64,000 bases of DNA, taken from NCBI RefSeq assembly GCF_017979475.1, contig NZ_JAERIT010000001.1, positions 124,001 to 188,000 of the forward strand. Reading direction: 5' to 3'. Numbering within the stretch: position 1 is the stretch's first letter; the number at the start of each line of letters is the position of its first letter. Source of the DNA: Helicobacter pullorum NCTC 12824. Lineage in GTDB: Bacteria; Campylobacterota; Campylobacteria; Campylobacterales; Helicobacteraceae. The notes under the pieces were generated by a model. The model worked only from the letters and a program-made list of their open reading frames with translations. It was not told the DNA's origin and ran no database searches. Below, piece after piece: positions 48,970 through 57,936 of the stretch. Position numbers and translations under genes: made by a program.

Positions 48970-49077
48970 ATGAAAAAGGTTTTGCTTTTGGTGGGGATTA
49001 TTTTTGTGGCTTTTGTGGCAAGTGGCTGCGAAAAAGCAGATTATCAACACCCTTCACACAGAAGTAGCGGGAAGTAA
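48970..49077 (+). CDS. Very small lipoprotein (35 aa)
   Basis: AAGGAGTT precedes an ATG that opens MKKVLLLVGIIFVAFVASGC, a signal peptide with lipobox VASGC, followed by only 15 residues (EKADYQ...SSGK). After processing the mature lipoprotein would have about 16 residues. It lies 22 bases after mutS2. The strong ribosome site and lipobox support a real gene; function unknown. Confidence 0.7.
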   Translation: MKKVLLLVGIIFVAFVASGCEKADYQHPSHRSSGK

Positions 49078-49177
49078 TTTGAAATTCGTATTTAAGATGC
49101 CTAGCGAGTGATTTGCAGATTTTTGGAAGCAGTCATTGGTTTGGGTAACTCCCGCCCCTAAAGCTATACAAACAATC

Positions 49178-49196
49178 ACCATGCACTACGCATGGT
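49178..49196 (+). repeat. Perfect hairpin in the degenerate stretch
   Basis: ACCATGC-ACTAC-GCATGGT has a 7-bp stem and 5-base loop. No T-run follows. It lies 100 bases after the small lipoprotein gene; it might be an RNA structure or remnant of a mobile sequence. Confidence 0.5.
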
Positions 49197-49204
49197 AATA
49201 GCAT

Positions 49205-49453
49205 GTGTGCGAAGCACTCACTCACACCGGAATGGATAATGGTGTAAATTTGTTTGGCAAAATGAAAGGGATTCACCAAGAGAGGCTAAAGGCTGATTCT
49301 ATAAGTGAAATTACCACTGAAATTAAAAAAGATATTTCAGCTTTGGATAATAATATGCCAAATAGCGGTATGATTCCAAACCATATTTACCAAGCCCAAA
49401 AAGAAAAAGCAAAGGATATTTTGTTTGAAATTTTAGAGGAAATAAGGGCATAA
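49205..49453 (+). CDS. Possible gene fragment, unknown function
   Basis: An 82-residue frame with a coding-like middle and end (GKMKGIHQERLKADSISEI and EKAKDILFEILEEIRA; acidic, helix-forming) but an abrupt start without a ribosome site. It may be the remnant of a longer gene whose upstream part is lost. The surrounding 49078-49643 otherwise holds only a hairpin and no recognised gene; 49454-49643 is AT-rich and empty. I do not recognise the family. Confidence 0.35.
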   Translation: MCEALTHTGMDNGVNLFGKMKGIHQERLKADSISEITTEIKKDISALDNNMPNSGMIPNHIYQAQKEKAKDILFEILEEIRA

Positions 49454-49643
49454 AAGAATAAGTTTGTGAAATAAAAGGCTAGAATCTCTACTTCTTAAAT
49501 CCTTGCAATTTTAAAATGATTTAATAGGAGAGAGATTCTCATAGGGGCTAAAAGAAAATTAGAATCTTTACATTAATAAAATCAATTTAAATTTTTAAAT
49601 GAATATCGCAGCTTAGATTCTAAGATTTAATTAAATCCAAAGT

Positions 49644-52466
49644 TTAGACTCCTAGCTCTTTGGCGAGGAATTTTCCCGTATGGCTACCGGTTTTTTTGTA
49701 TCTTTTAGCAATTCTCTCAGGTGTTCCGCTATCTACGATATTTCCTCCCCCACTTCCCCCTTCAGGTCCTACATCGATGATGAAATCTGCATTTTTAATC
49801 ATATCTAAATTGTGTTCAATGACAATCACGCTATTGCCCAAATCTGTGAGGTGATGCAAAACTTTCACAAGCCTATCTACATCGGCAAAATGCAACCCCG
49901 TAGTAGGCTCATCAAGCACATAAAGTGTTTTGCCGGTATCTTTGCGGCTTAGTTCTTTAGCAAGCTTGATTCTTTGGGCTTCACCGCCACTTAGTGTTGT
50001 GGCATTTTGCCCTAGAGTAATGTAACCTAGCCCTACATCCTTAAGTGTTTTTAGTTTTTGATAGATTTTTGGAATCTTAGCAAAAAATTCACAAGCTTCA
50101 TCGACGCTCATTTCTAATACTTGAGCGATATTTTTGCCTCTGTATTCAACTTCTAAAGTTTGGGCATTATAGCGAGTTCCTTGGCAAGAATCACACTTGA
50201 CTAAAATATCGGGCAAGAAGTGCATTTCAATTTTGATTTCCCCTTCCCCTTGACATTTTTCACATCTTCCTCCCTTGACATTAAAACTAAAGCGACTAAT
50301 GTTGTAATTGCGGATTTGTGCTTCTTTGGTTTGGGCAAAAATCTGTCTTATCTCATCCATCGCACCAGTGTAGGTTACAGGATTAGAACGAGGAGTTCGC
50401 CCTATTGGGCTTTGGTCAAGATAGATAACTTTATCAAGCTTTTCTAAGCCTACAATTTCTACGCCATCAACTTTTTTGACTTTTTTGCTATTGTTGAGCA
50501 ATTCTTGTGCGACAGGCAGTAGAGTTTGGAGGATTAGGGAGCTTTTGCCACTTCCACTAACTCCGGTAATGCAAACAAAATTCTTAAGCGGAATCTTAAC
50601 ATTTAGATTGTGAATGTTGTTGATATTGACATTTTTAATTTCTAGCCAATCCTCTTGGTTGCGGCGGATAAAGTATTCAATTTTCTTTGTGCCATTTAGA
50701 TATTGTGCAGTTTGAGTGTTGCTTGAGAGAAGTTGCGTGAGATTCCCACTAAAGACGACTTCCCCGCCATACTTCCCAGCCCCCGGACCTATATCTACGA
50801 TGAAATCGGCATGTTCTATCGTTTCTTTGTCGTGTTCTACGACGATAACTGAATTTCCTTTTTGTTGCAAACTTCGCAAGGTTTTAATGAGTTTTAGGGT
50901 ATCTCTCTCATGTAGTCCGATGCTTGGTTCATCAAGCACATACATTACCCCCGTTAATCCGCTTCCAATTTGACTTGCAATTCTGATTCTCTGTGATTCG
51001 CCCCCGCTGATACTGCGCGCATCGCGTCCTAAGCTAAGATAGCCTAATCCCACATCATAAAGGAAATAAAGTCTTTCGCAAATTTCTTTTAGAATCGGTG
51101 CGGCAATCATTGCTTGTTGGCTATCAAAATATGCAAAATTCTGCTCATTAGCAAAAAATCCATAGCACTCTTGAATTGGCATATCCAAAATATCCCCGAT
51201 AGTTTTGTTGGCGACTTTAACAGCTAGGCTTTGTGGAAGTAGTCTATGCCCTTTGCAATCCTCGCAAACTTTCTCGCTCATATAGTCATTTAAGTCTTTG
51301 TTGTCCTTAAACATATCATAGGCAATGGCAATAATCCCGCTCCAAGGGCGTTTAAGTTTGGTGCTTTTCCATGTGAATTGTATTTCTTGATTATTTCCAT
51401 ACAAGATAAGTTTCTTTTGGTGTTCTGCTAATTCTTCAAAAGTTTTTTTAGAATCAATTTGATTGGCTTTGCACATTGCTTTAAAAAGCTCATTATAATA
51501 ACTTTTGTTAAAGCCATAAATGATTTTTATTCCACCAGATTCTAGAGGCAAACTTTTGTCGATAATTTTTTTGGTGTCAATGCTATATCTGATACCTAAT
51601 CCATCGCATTTCACACAAGCACCTTTGGGGGAGTTGAAAGAAAAGCTAAGTGGCTCTAGGGGTGTGAAAGAAACCTTGCAATCAAAACAAGCAAGATGTT
51701 CGCTAAAGTGGATTAACTCGCTTTTGCCCTCGCCTAAAATTTCAATTTCTACTTCGCCATAAGATTCTTTGAGGGCTTTTTCTATGCTTTGTGCGATTCT
51801 ATCTTTGTTTTCTGGTTTGATAACCACTCTATCTATTACAACTTTTATGGTGTGTTTTTTGGTTTTGGAGAGCTCGATATTTTCATCAAGTCTTGCTAAA
51901 ACTCCATCAATTTGCACTCTTACATAGCCTTTTTGGCGGAGAGATTCTAGTTTGTCACTAAAGGTGCCCTTTTTTTCGCGGATTAGGGGGGCTAGAATTA
52001 GCACTTTGGATTCTTCTGGGATTTTTAGGGCTTGAGCAATGATATCGCTTGCACTCATTTGCGAAATTGGCTTGCCACACAAATGGCAGTGTTGAATCCC
52101 AACTCTAGCATAGAGCAGGCGCAAATAATCATAGATTTCTGTAATGGTTCCAACCGTGGAGCGAGGGTTTTTGCTTGTGGTTTTTTGGTCAATGGCAATG
52201 GCGGGGGTTAGCCCTTCGATTTTATCGACATCGGGTTTGCCGATTTTGTCTAAAAACTGCCTAGCATAGCTTGAGAGTGATTCGATATATCGCCTTTGCC
52301 CTTCTGCATAAAGTGTATCAAAAGCGAGCGTGCTTTTGCCACTTCCGCTAAGCCCAGTTAGAATTACAAGTTTATTTTTTGGAATATTTAGATGAATGTT
52401 TTTTAGATTGTTTTCTTTTGCGTTGGTAATAATAATATGGTCTAAAGGGGATATTTTTTGATTCAA
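49644..52466 (-). CDS. uvrA: UvrA, excinuclease ABC subunit A
   Basis: The 940-residue protein is the damage-sensing ATPase of nucleotide excision repair. It has two ABC modules with Walker A GLSGSGKSTLAF (about 38) and GVSGSGKSSLI (about 640), signatures SISGGESQRIRIA and LSGGEAQRIKLAKEL, and zinc-binding cysteines in ACVKCDGLG and CEKCQGEGEI...CDSCQGTRY. Length and order match UvrA. A single gene, divergent from htpG. Confidence 0.97.
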   Translation of the reverse strand: MNQKISPLDHIIITNAKENNLKNIHLNIPKNKLVILTGLSGSGKSTLAFDTLYAEGQRRYIESLSSYARQFLDKIGKPDVDKIEGLTPAIAIDQKTTSKNPRSTVGTITEIYDYLRLLYARVGIQHCHLCGKPISQMSASDIIAQALKIPEESKVLILAPLIREKKGTFSDKLESLRQKGYVRVQIDGVLARLDENIELSKTKKHTIKVVIDRVVIKPENKDRIAQSIEKALKESYGEVEIEILGEGKSELIHFSEHLACFDCKVSFTPLEPLSFSFNSPKGACVKCDGLGIRYSIDTKKIIDKSLPLESGGIKIIYGFNKSYYNELFKAMCKANQIDSKKTFEELAEHQKKLILYGNNQEIQFTWKSTKLKRPWSGIIAIAYDMFKDNKDLNDYMSEKVCEDCKGHRLLPQSLAVKVANKTIGDILDMPIQECYGFFANEQNFAYFDSQQAMIAAPILKEICERLYFLYDVGLGYLSLGRDARSISGGESQRIRIASQIGSGLTGVMYVLDEPSIGLHERDTLKLIKTLRSLQQKGNSVIVVEHDKETIEHADFIVDIGPGAGKYGGEVVFSGNLTQLLSSNTQTAQYLNGTKKIEYFIRRNQEDWLEIKNVNINNIHNLNVKIPLKNFVCITGVSGSGKSSLILQTLLPVAQELLNNSKKVKKVDGVEIVGLEKLDKVIYLDQSPIGRTPRSNPVTYTGAMDEIRQIFAQTKEAQIRNYNISRFSFNVKGGRCEKCQGEGEIKIEMHFLPDILVKCDSCQGTRYNAQTLEVEYRGKNIAQVLEMSVDEACEFFAKIPKIYQKLKTLKDVGLGYITLGQNATTLSGGEAQRIKLAKELSRKDTGKTLYVLDEPTTGLHFADVDRLVKVLHHLTDLGNSVIVIEHNLDMIKNADFIIDVGPEGGSGGGNIVDSGTPERIAKRYKKTGSHTGKFLAKELGV

Positions 52467-52813
52467 AGGTTTTCCTTAACAAAGATAAAATAACCTGTAA
52501 TTATAGCAAAAATCTCATAAAACGATTTTGCCTTTTTTTGGGGTAACTATTTAAAATATTTTGTTTGAAGTGTCCTTTTTGGAGCCTTTTATGTGATTTT
52601 GCAATATATAATTTGTGTGAATTGGCAAAATAAAAGCATAGGATTTTTAGGGGGTTGGGTTAGGTTTGGTTGGTTTAGGTTAATGCTTTTAAGCTCTTGA
52701 TATTTTATTTTATTAATATCAATAAAGTTTAGCGTATTGTTATAAAGTTTATTGATTTTTTTCAAACTCTTTGTTATAATTGTGCAAAATTTTTATTATT
52801 AAAAGGATTGAAA
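52467..52813 (+). promoter_or_regulatory. uvrA-htpG intergenic region with htpG promoter and palindrome
   Basis: This 347-base gap holds no gene. TGTTATAAT (TATAAT at 52775-52780) is an extended -10 box 33 bases before htpG. Upstream, TTGATATT-N10-AATATCAA (52697-52722) is a perfect 8-bp inverted repeat about 53 bases before the -10, a possible stress-regulator site; it does not match the HspR or CIRCE consensus. The GT-rich run around 52640-52680 is of unknown meaning. Confidence 0.55.
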
Positions 52814-54700
52814 ATGGCAAAACATACTTTCCAAACTGAAGTGAATCAATTATTGGATTTGATGATTCATTCGCTTTATTCTAATAAAGAAATCTTTTTG
52901 CGTGAGCTTGTGAGCAATGCTTCTGATGCACTAGACAAGCTGCAATATTTGACTTTGACTGATGAGAATCTTAAATCTCTAAGCTTTGAGCCTAAAATTG
53001 AAATTAGTTTTGATTCTGAAAAAAATACCCTTACAATTAGTGATAATGGGATTGGTATGAACGAACAAGATTTGATTGAGAATCTAGGAACTATTGCAAA
53101 GAGTGGGACGAAAAATTTCCTCTCTAAGCTTAGTGGCGATAAGAAAAAAGATTCTGCACTAATTGGGCAATTTGGGGTAGGGTTTTATTCTGCTTTTATG
53201 GTGGCAAGTAAAATCATTGTAACTACCAAAAAAGCAGGAGAAGCACAAGGCTATGCGTGGATTAGTGATGGGAGTGGAGAATTTGAGATTGAAAAATGTG
53301 AAAAAGAGGGGCAGGGAAGCGAAATTAAGCTATATTTGAAAGATGACGAAAAAGAATTTACAAGCCGCTGGAGAATTGAGGAAATTATCAAAAAATACTC
53401 TGACCACATTCCTTTCCCGATTTTCTTGCATTATACAGAGACAAAAAGTGAGGGTGAAGGGGATTCTAAAAAAGAAATCAAAGAAGAGAAATGTGAGCAA
53501 ATCAACAAGGCTTCCGCACTTTGGAGAGTGGCAAAAAAAGATTTAAAAGATGAGGAATACAAAGAGTTTTACAAGAATCTAAGTTATGATTCTAATGATC
53601 CTTTGGCGTGGATTCATACTAAAGTTGAGGGAAGTTTGGAATACACAACGCTTTTTTATATCCCACAAACCGCACCTTTTGACCTTTATCGCGTAGATTA
53701 TAAAAGTGGCGTGAAGCTTTATGTCAAGCGCGTATTTATTACTGATGATGACAAAGAACTCTTGCCTTCTTATTTGCGTTTTGTGCGAGGGATTATTGAT
53801 AGTGAGGATTTGCCACTTAATGTTAGCCGTGAGATTTTGCAGCAAAATAGAATCTTAGCGACAATCAAATCCGCTTCTACAAAGAAAATTATTAGCGAAA
53901 TTGAAGCATTGCAAAAAGATGAAGAAAAATATGCAAAATTCTACAAAGAATTTGGTAGATGTATCAAAGAAGGTGTTTATAGTGATTTTGAAAACAAAGA
54001 AAAATTGCTAGAGCTTTTGAGATTCCAATCTAGCAAAAGTGAGGGCAAAGAAATTTCATTCAAAACTTATAAAGAGCGTATGAAAGAAGGTCAAAAAGCG
54101 ATTTATTATTTGCAAGGCGAGGATTTAGAATTGCTTAAAAACTCTCCACTTTTGGAAAGCTACCAAAAACAAGAGATAGAAGTGCTATTCTTTGGCGATG
54201 AAATTGATGGCTTTGTAATGCCAATGGTTAATGAATTTGATAAAACCCCATTGCGTTCTATCACTTCCAAAGAAGCGCTAGAGGATTTGGGTGGAGAAAC
54301 CATTAGCGAAGAAACACAACAAAAGTATAAAGCGATTTTAGAGGGCTTTAAAAAGGCATTAGGAGATGAAATCAAAGAAGTGCGTTTGAGCAATAGGCTT
54401 GTAGATGCCCCTGCTTGTGTGGTTGCAGATCCTGAAGATCCAAATGCAGCAATGATGAAAATGATGAAGCAAATGGGAGCTATGGGCATGGGAGGAGATA
54501 TTCCAGAGCCTAAGCCGATTTTAGAACTTAACCCTAACCATACAATTTTAACAAAATTGCTACTTAGCAATGATGAGGCAAAGACAGCTGAAATTGCACA
54601 TTTGCTTTTAGAGGAAGCAAAACTGCTAGAAGGCGGAAAGCTTAAAGATGTGAATAGTTTTGTAAAAAGATTAAATACACTTTTGGAAAAAACACTTTAG
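52814..54700 (+). CDS. htpG: HtpG, Hsp90-family chaperone
   Basis: The 628-residue ATP-dependent chaperone begins KHTFQTEVNQLLDLMIHSLY, then SNKEIFLRELVSNASDALDKL, DNGIGM, GTIAKSGTKNF and GQFGVGFYS, the GHKL ATP-binding motifs. Middle and C-terminal dimerisation domains follow with the usual length. ATG 52814 is led by AAAAGGATTG; a TTG at 52808 is less likely. A terminator hairpin follows the stop. Confidence 0.96.
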   Translation: MAKHTFQTEVNQLLDLMIHSLYSNKEIFLRELVSNASDALDKLQYLTLTDENLKSLSFEPKIEISFDSEKNTLTISDNGIGMNEQDLIENLGTIAKSGTKNFLSKLSGDKKKDSALIGQFGVGFYSAFMVASKIIVTTKKAGEAQGYAWISDGSGEFEIEKCEKEGQGSEIKLYLKDDEKEFTSRWRIEEIIKKYSDHIPFPIFLHYTETKSEGEGDSKKEIKEEKCEQINKASALWRVAKKDLKDEEYKEFYKNLSYDSNDPLAWIHTKVEGSLEYTTLFYIPQTAPFDLYRVDYKSGVKLYVKRVFITDDDKELLPSYLRFVRGIIDSEDLPLNVSREILQQNRILATIKSASTKKIISEIEALQKDEEKYAKFYKEFGRCIKEGVYSDFENKEKLLELLRFQSSKSEGKEISFKTYKERMKEGQKAIYYLQGEDLELLKNSPLLESYQKQEIEVLFFGDEIDGFVMPMVNEFDKTPLRSITSKEALEDLGGETISEETQQKYKAILEGFKKALGDEIKEVRLSNRLVDAPACVVADPEDPNAAMMKMMKQMGAMGMGGDIPEPKPILELNPNHTILTKLLLSNDEAKTAEIAHLLLEEAKLLEGGKLKDVNSFVKRLNTLLEKTL

Positions 54701-54705
54701 TTTTT

Positions 54706-54728
54706 AAAGATTCCTTTGGGGAATCTTT
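54706..54728 (+). terminator. Intrinsic terminator after htpG
   Basis: AAAGATTCC-TTTGG-GGAATCTTT is a 9-bp perfect stem starting six bases after the htpG stop, followed by GATGTTTTC. Confidence 0.7.
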
Positions 54729-54737
54729 GATGTTTTC

Positions 54738-54766
54738 TTGACTTTTTATACTTTTAAGATTATAAT
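54738..54766 (+). promoter_or_regulatory. tRNA-Pro/tRNA-His promoter (TTGACT-N17-TATAAT)
   Basis: TTGACT at 54738-54743 and TATAAT at 54761-54766 are 17 bases apart, 23 bases before the first tRNA. Strong consensus, as expected for stable RNA. Confidence 0.8.
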
Positions 54767-54789
54767 TCTACTCCATTTTTTTATTTTGT

Positions 54790-54867
54790 CGGGGCGTAGC
54801 GCAGTCTGGTTAGCGCACTTGGTTTGGGACCAAGGGGTCGAAGGTTCGAATCCTTTCGCCCCGACCA
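54790..54867 (+). tRNA. tRNA-Pro (anticodon TGG)
   Basis: Acceptor CGGGGCG/CGCCCCG, anticodon stem CTTGG/CCAAG with loop TTTGGGA, T-loop GGTTCGAATCC and encoded ACCA give a standard proline tRNA reading CCN codons. Confidence 0.97.
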
Positions 54868-54880
54868 TTTTTATATTTGT

Positions 54881-54958
54881 GGTGGGCGTAGCTCAGTCGG
54901 TTAGAGCATCAGATTGTGGTCCTGAGGGTCGTGGGTTCGATTCCCATCGCCCACCCCA
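54881..54958 (+). tRNA. tRNA-His (anticodon GTG)
   Basis: The acceptor stem is GTGGGCG/CGCCCAC with an extra G at -1 (54881) opposite C73, the histidine identity pair. Anticodon loop TTGTGGT; stem TCAGA/CCTGA has an A-C mismatch at its last pair. Encoded CCA at 54956-54958. It is 13 bases after tRNA-Pro and likely co-transcribed. Confidence 0.95.
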
Positions 54959-55024
54959 CTTTAATTTTCTCTAAAAACGCTTAACTAGCCTATCTAAATT
55001 AACTCTTTTTAAAATATTCTGCTT

Positions 55025-55030
55025 TATAAT
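55025..55030 (+). promoter_or_regulatory. Predicted -10 box for the P450 operon
   Basis: TATAAT in TCTGCTTTATAATAAAAT, 32 bases before the first gene of the unit. Confidence 0.6.
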
Positions 55031-55061
55031 AAAATTTTAATTCACTAACCAAAAGAATGCT

Positions 55062-56195
55062 ATGTTACAAAGAGATGTGTTTTATATCGCAGGGTATGAT
55101 CCTCGTAGTTGTCGCTATTATTATAAACTATTAAAAAAAAATCTCAATCAACAAAATAAAATTAATCATTTGGATTTAAAGCTTTCTGCTTTGTGTTTTG
55201 AAGAAACTTTGCAAGGAAAAAAAAATGCTTTTTGCAAGATTGTTTCTAAGCATTCTGTGAGTAATTATTACTTTTTGGATTGGAGTGATTTGGTGCAGAA
55301 GTGCTGGTCTAAGAGTTTGTGGGATTTCATTTGCGATTTTATTTATTTTTTGAGAGCTTATATTTTTTCTGGGATTGTTAAGGTATTTATTCAAAAATCC
55401 AAAACGCAACTTCTTGCTGGATTATACCCTATTGTGTATTTTATAAGCAGTTATGCGATGGTATTTTTTAGTGCGTATATACTTTGGGATTTTTTAGAAA
55501 AATGGAATGTATATTTGGCTACTTTGGTGGTATTGTTTTATTTGTGGGTTGCTACTAGAGTGATTTTGTGGGGCGGTAAGAGGTTAGCGGTATTTTGGCT
55601 ATCTAATATTTATGTTTTTTGTGCGAAGTATGCACTTGGTGAAGTTGAAGGTGTGGAGAGGCTTTTGGAGGGATTTTTGGGGCAGATTATGCAGTCTCTT
55701 AAATCAAATAAAGAGGAGGTAATTCTTTGTGCTCATAGCGTTGGAACAATTTTTGCAGTGAGTGTCGCAGCAAGGGTTATTGAGCAGTGCAAAAAGGAGC
55801 GTTTAAGTTGGGAGAAACTAAAGATTCTTACTCTTGGGCAATGTATCCCGCTTGTAAGCTTTCAAAAGCAGTGTAAAAAATTCAAAGAAGAATTAGCGAT
55901 ACTTGGAGATTCTAAAGTAGTGTGGTTTGATTATACTTCCAAAATTGATGGTGCTTGCTTCCCATTATTGGATTTTTTTAGAGATTCTGGCGTTGCTTGT
56001 AAGAATCCGCCTTGCTATTTATCGCCAAGATTCCATAAACTCTTTTTGCCTAAGACTTATGCGAAGATTCGGTATAATTGGTATTTGGCACATTTTCTTT
56101 ATTTGTGTGCCACAGAAATTAGCGGAGAATATGACTATTTCAATTTTGTTGGTGGTCCAAAAATTTTGGAACAAAAAATAAAAGGAGGCAGGTAA
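55062..56195 (+). CDS. Membrane protein with alpha/beta-hydrolase-like nucleophile motif, upstream of P450
   Basis: The 377-residue protein has two or three hydrophobic segments at about 88-110, 118-146 and 149-171. After them, EEVILCAHSVGTIFAVSVAARVIEQ (about 218-242) looks like a nucleophile elbow with Ser226, and Asp290/Asp296 and His325/His344 could complete a triad, so a membrane-bound esterase or lipase is possible. Only the elbow is well supported. A membrane gene lies at the same place before the P450 in C. jejuni. Its stop overlaps the P450 ATG. Confidence 0.7.
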   Translation: MLQRDVFYIAGYDPRSCRYYYKLLKKNLNQQNKINHLDLKLSALCFEETLQGKKNAFCKIVSKHSVSNYYFLDWSDLVQKCWSKSLWDFICDFIYFLRAYIFSGIVKVFIQKSKTQLLAGLYPIVYFISSYAMVFFSAYILWDFLEKWNVYLATLVVLFYLWVATRVILWGGKRLAVFWLSNIYVFCAKYALGEVEGVERLLEGFLGQIMQSLKSNKEEVILCAHSVGTIFAVSVAARVIEQCKKERLSWEKLKILTLGQCIPLVSFQKQCKKFKEELAILGDSKVVWFDYTSKIDGACFPLLDFFRDSGVACKNPPCYLSPRFHKLFLPKTYAKIRYNWYLAHFLYLCATEISGEYDYFNFVGGPKILEQKIKGGR

Positions 56196-57565
56196 TGGGG
56201 CAATGTCCGTTTTTTCCAAAACCGCATAAAACAAAAGCGACTTTATGGACAACTTTTTTCTTAAAAAGGCGTTCTTGGCTAGATGGTTTGTATGAAAAAA
56301 GCTACAAGATGAAATCAGGCAGGGTAAAAATGCCGGGTTTTGATTTGTATATTGCAAATAATCCAAAAGATGTAAGACGCGTTATGGTTGATGAGGTGAG
56401 GGAATTTCCAAAAAGTGATTTATTGCATTTTTTGTTAAGCCCCTTGCTTGGGGAGAGCATTTTTACCACCAATGGCGAAGTGTGGAAAAAACAAAGAGAG
56501 CTTTTGCGTCCTTCTTTTGAACAGGCTAGAATCACAAAGGTTTTTGGATTGATGAATGAGGCAGTAGAGGATTTGATGATAAAGTTTAGAGCATATCCTA
56601 ATAATGCTATCATTGAGGTTGATGAATTGATGACTTTTGTGACGGCTGATGTGATTTTTCGCACAATTATGTCTCAAAAGCTTGATGAAATAAAAGGGAA
56701 GGAAATTCTAGAATCTTTTGTGATTTTTCAAGAAGAAACGGTGCATACGGCTATTAAGAAGATGTTTAAGATTCCACAATGGATTACAAATCTAATGGGA
56801 GAAAGAAAGAGAATAAAAGCTGGAGAGAGCATTAGGGAAGTTTTGAGCAATATTATTAAGCCGCGTTATGATTTGTTTCATCAAGGCGGGGGTGGAGAAT
56901 ATCAGGATATTTTATCTTCATTGCTAGCAGTGGTTGAGGTGGAGAGTGGAAAACCATTTAGTTTTGAAGAGATTTTGGATCAAGTGGCAATGTTGTTTCT
57001 AGCAGGGCATGAAACAACAGCTAGTTCATTGACTTGGACGCTTTATATTTTGAGTATCTCCCCAAAAGAGCAGGAACTTGCCTATCAAGAGATTATGGAG
57101 GTGGCAGGCAAAGAATCTTTTAGTATCCAGCATCTAAGAAAAATGAAGTATTTGACAAATGTTTTTAAAGAATCTCTTAGGCTTTATCCACCTGTTGGGT
57201 TTTTTGCAAGGACGGCTAAAAAAGATACAAAAATGCGTAACAAACTGATTAAAAGTGGTTCTGGTGTAGTGGTGGCACCATGGCTTATTCAAAGGCATAG
57301 TGATTATTGGGAGAATCCTCACGAATTTGATCCAACACGCTTTGATAAAGAGATTGTTAAAGATACTTATTTGCCATTTGGAATGGGTGAGAGGATTTGT
57401 ATAGGGCAAGGGTTTGCTATGCAAGAATCCATTCTGATTTTAGCAAGTATTTTAAGGGAGTATAAGCTAGAATTACAAGAAAATTTCGTGCCAGATATTG
57501 TGGGTCGGCTGACGATTCGCTCTGCAAATGGTATGAATATTAAATTTACTAAAAGAGAAAATTGA
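56195..57565 (+). CDS. Cytochrome P450
   Basis: The 456-residue haem monooxygenase has the I-helix oxygen site AGHETT (270-275), ESLR (326-329, ExxR) and the haem loop FGMGERICIG with ligand Cys402. No membrane anchor is evident. P450s are rare in epsilonproteobacteria; the C. jejuni one is next to the capsule locus. Electron donor and substrate are unknown; the neighbouring hydrolase-like and envelope genes suggest a lipid or glycan substrate. First gene overlap TAATG with the upstream gene. Confidence 0.95.
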   Translation: MGQCPFFPKPHKTKATLWTTFFLKRRSWLDGLYEKSYKMKSGRVKMPGFDLYIANNPKDVRRVMVDEVREFPKSDLLHFLLSPLLGESIFTTNGEVWKKQRELLRPSFEQARITKVFGLMNEAVEDLMIKFRAYPNNAIIEVDELMTFVTADVIFRTIMSQKLDEIKGKEILESFVIFQEETVHTAIKKMFKIPQWITNLMGERKRIKAGESIREVLSNIIKPRYDLFHQGGGGEYQDILSSLLAVVEVESGKPFSFEEILDQVAMLFLAGHETTASSLTWTLYILSISPKEQELAYQEIMEVAGKESFSIQHLRKMKYLTNVFKESLRLYPPVGFFARTAKKDTKMRNKLIKSGSGVVVAPWLIQRHSDYWENPHEFDPTRFDKEIVKDTYLPFGMGERICIGQGFAMQESILILASILREYKLELQENFVPDIVGRLTIRSANGMNIKFTKREN

Positions 57566-57570
57566 ACTTT

Positions 57571-57924
57571 ATGAAAGAGAAGTTGGCTGGGACATTGCTA
57601 TTGTGTGCTTTGGTGCCTTTGATGATCATTGGCTATTTGTTAATTGTTTTTGTGGGGACTTTTGGCAAGGTTAGTCGCGTGCGTCAAGGGGTTAGAGCTT
57701 TGGACCATTTTGTGAATGCTACGCTTTTTAATGGTTATGCTTGGGAATCGGTTTCATCGCATGCTTGGAGAGAGCGGGATAAAAAATGGGCTAAAGTTGT
57801 GATAAAGATTACAGATTTTTTCCAAAAAGATCATTGCAAAAGGGCAAATTCAAGAGAGCAACCTATCATCGATTTGATGTTGAGAAAGCGTTTGAATGAA
57901 CAAACAATAGGCAAGCAATTATAA
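57571..57924 (+). CDS. Small membrane protein of the P450 operon
   Basis: The protein of 117 residues has one N-terminal hydrophobic helix (about 5-30), then a basic, soluble part with an RQGVRALDHFVNATLF segment and many Arg/Lys. No known domain. It begins six bases after the P450 stop (a TTG nine bases earlier is an alternative) and ends 12 bases before galE. Could tether a partner protein to the inner membrane. Confidence 0.7.
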   Translation: MKEKLAGTLLLCALVPLMIIGYLLIVFVGTFGKVSRVRQGVRALDHFVNATLFNGYAWESVSSHAWRERDKKWAKVVIKITDFFQKDHCKRANSREQPIIDLMLRKRLNEQTIGKQL

Positions 57925-57936
57925 AAAGGGTTTTTG

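Noticed and set aside
49482-49545. AGAATCTCT...AGAGATTCT distant inverted repeat
   Set aside because: Arms are about 40 bases apart and AGATTCT-type words are very common in this genome.
54738-54974. 78-codon frame across the two tRNA genes
   Set aside because: It is the tRNA sequence read as codons.
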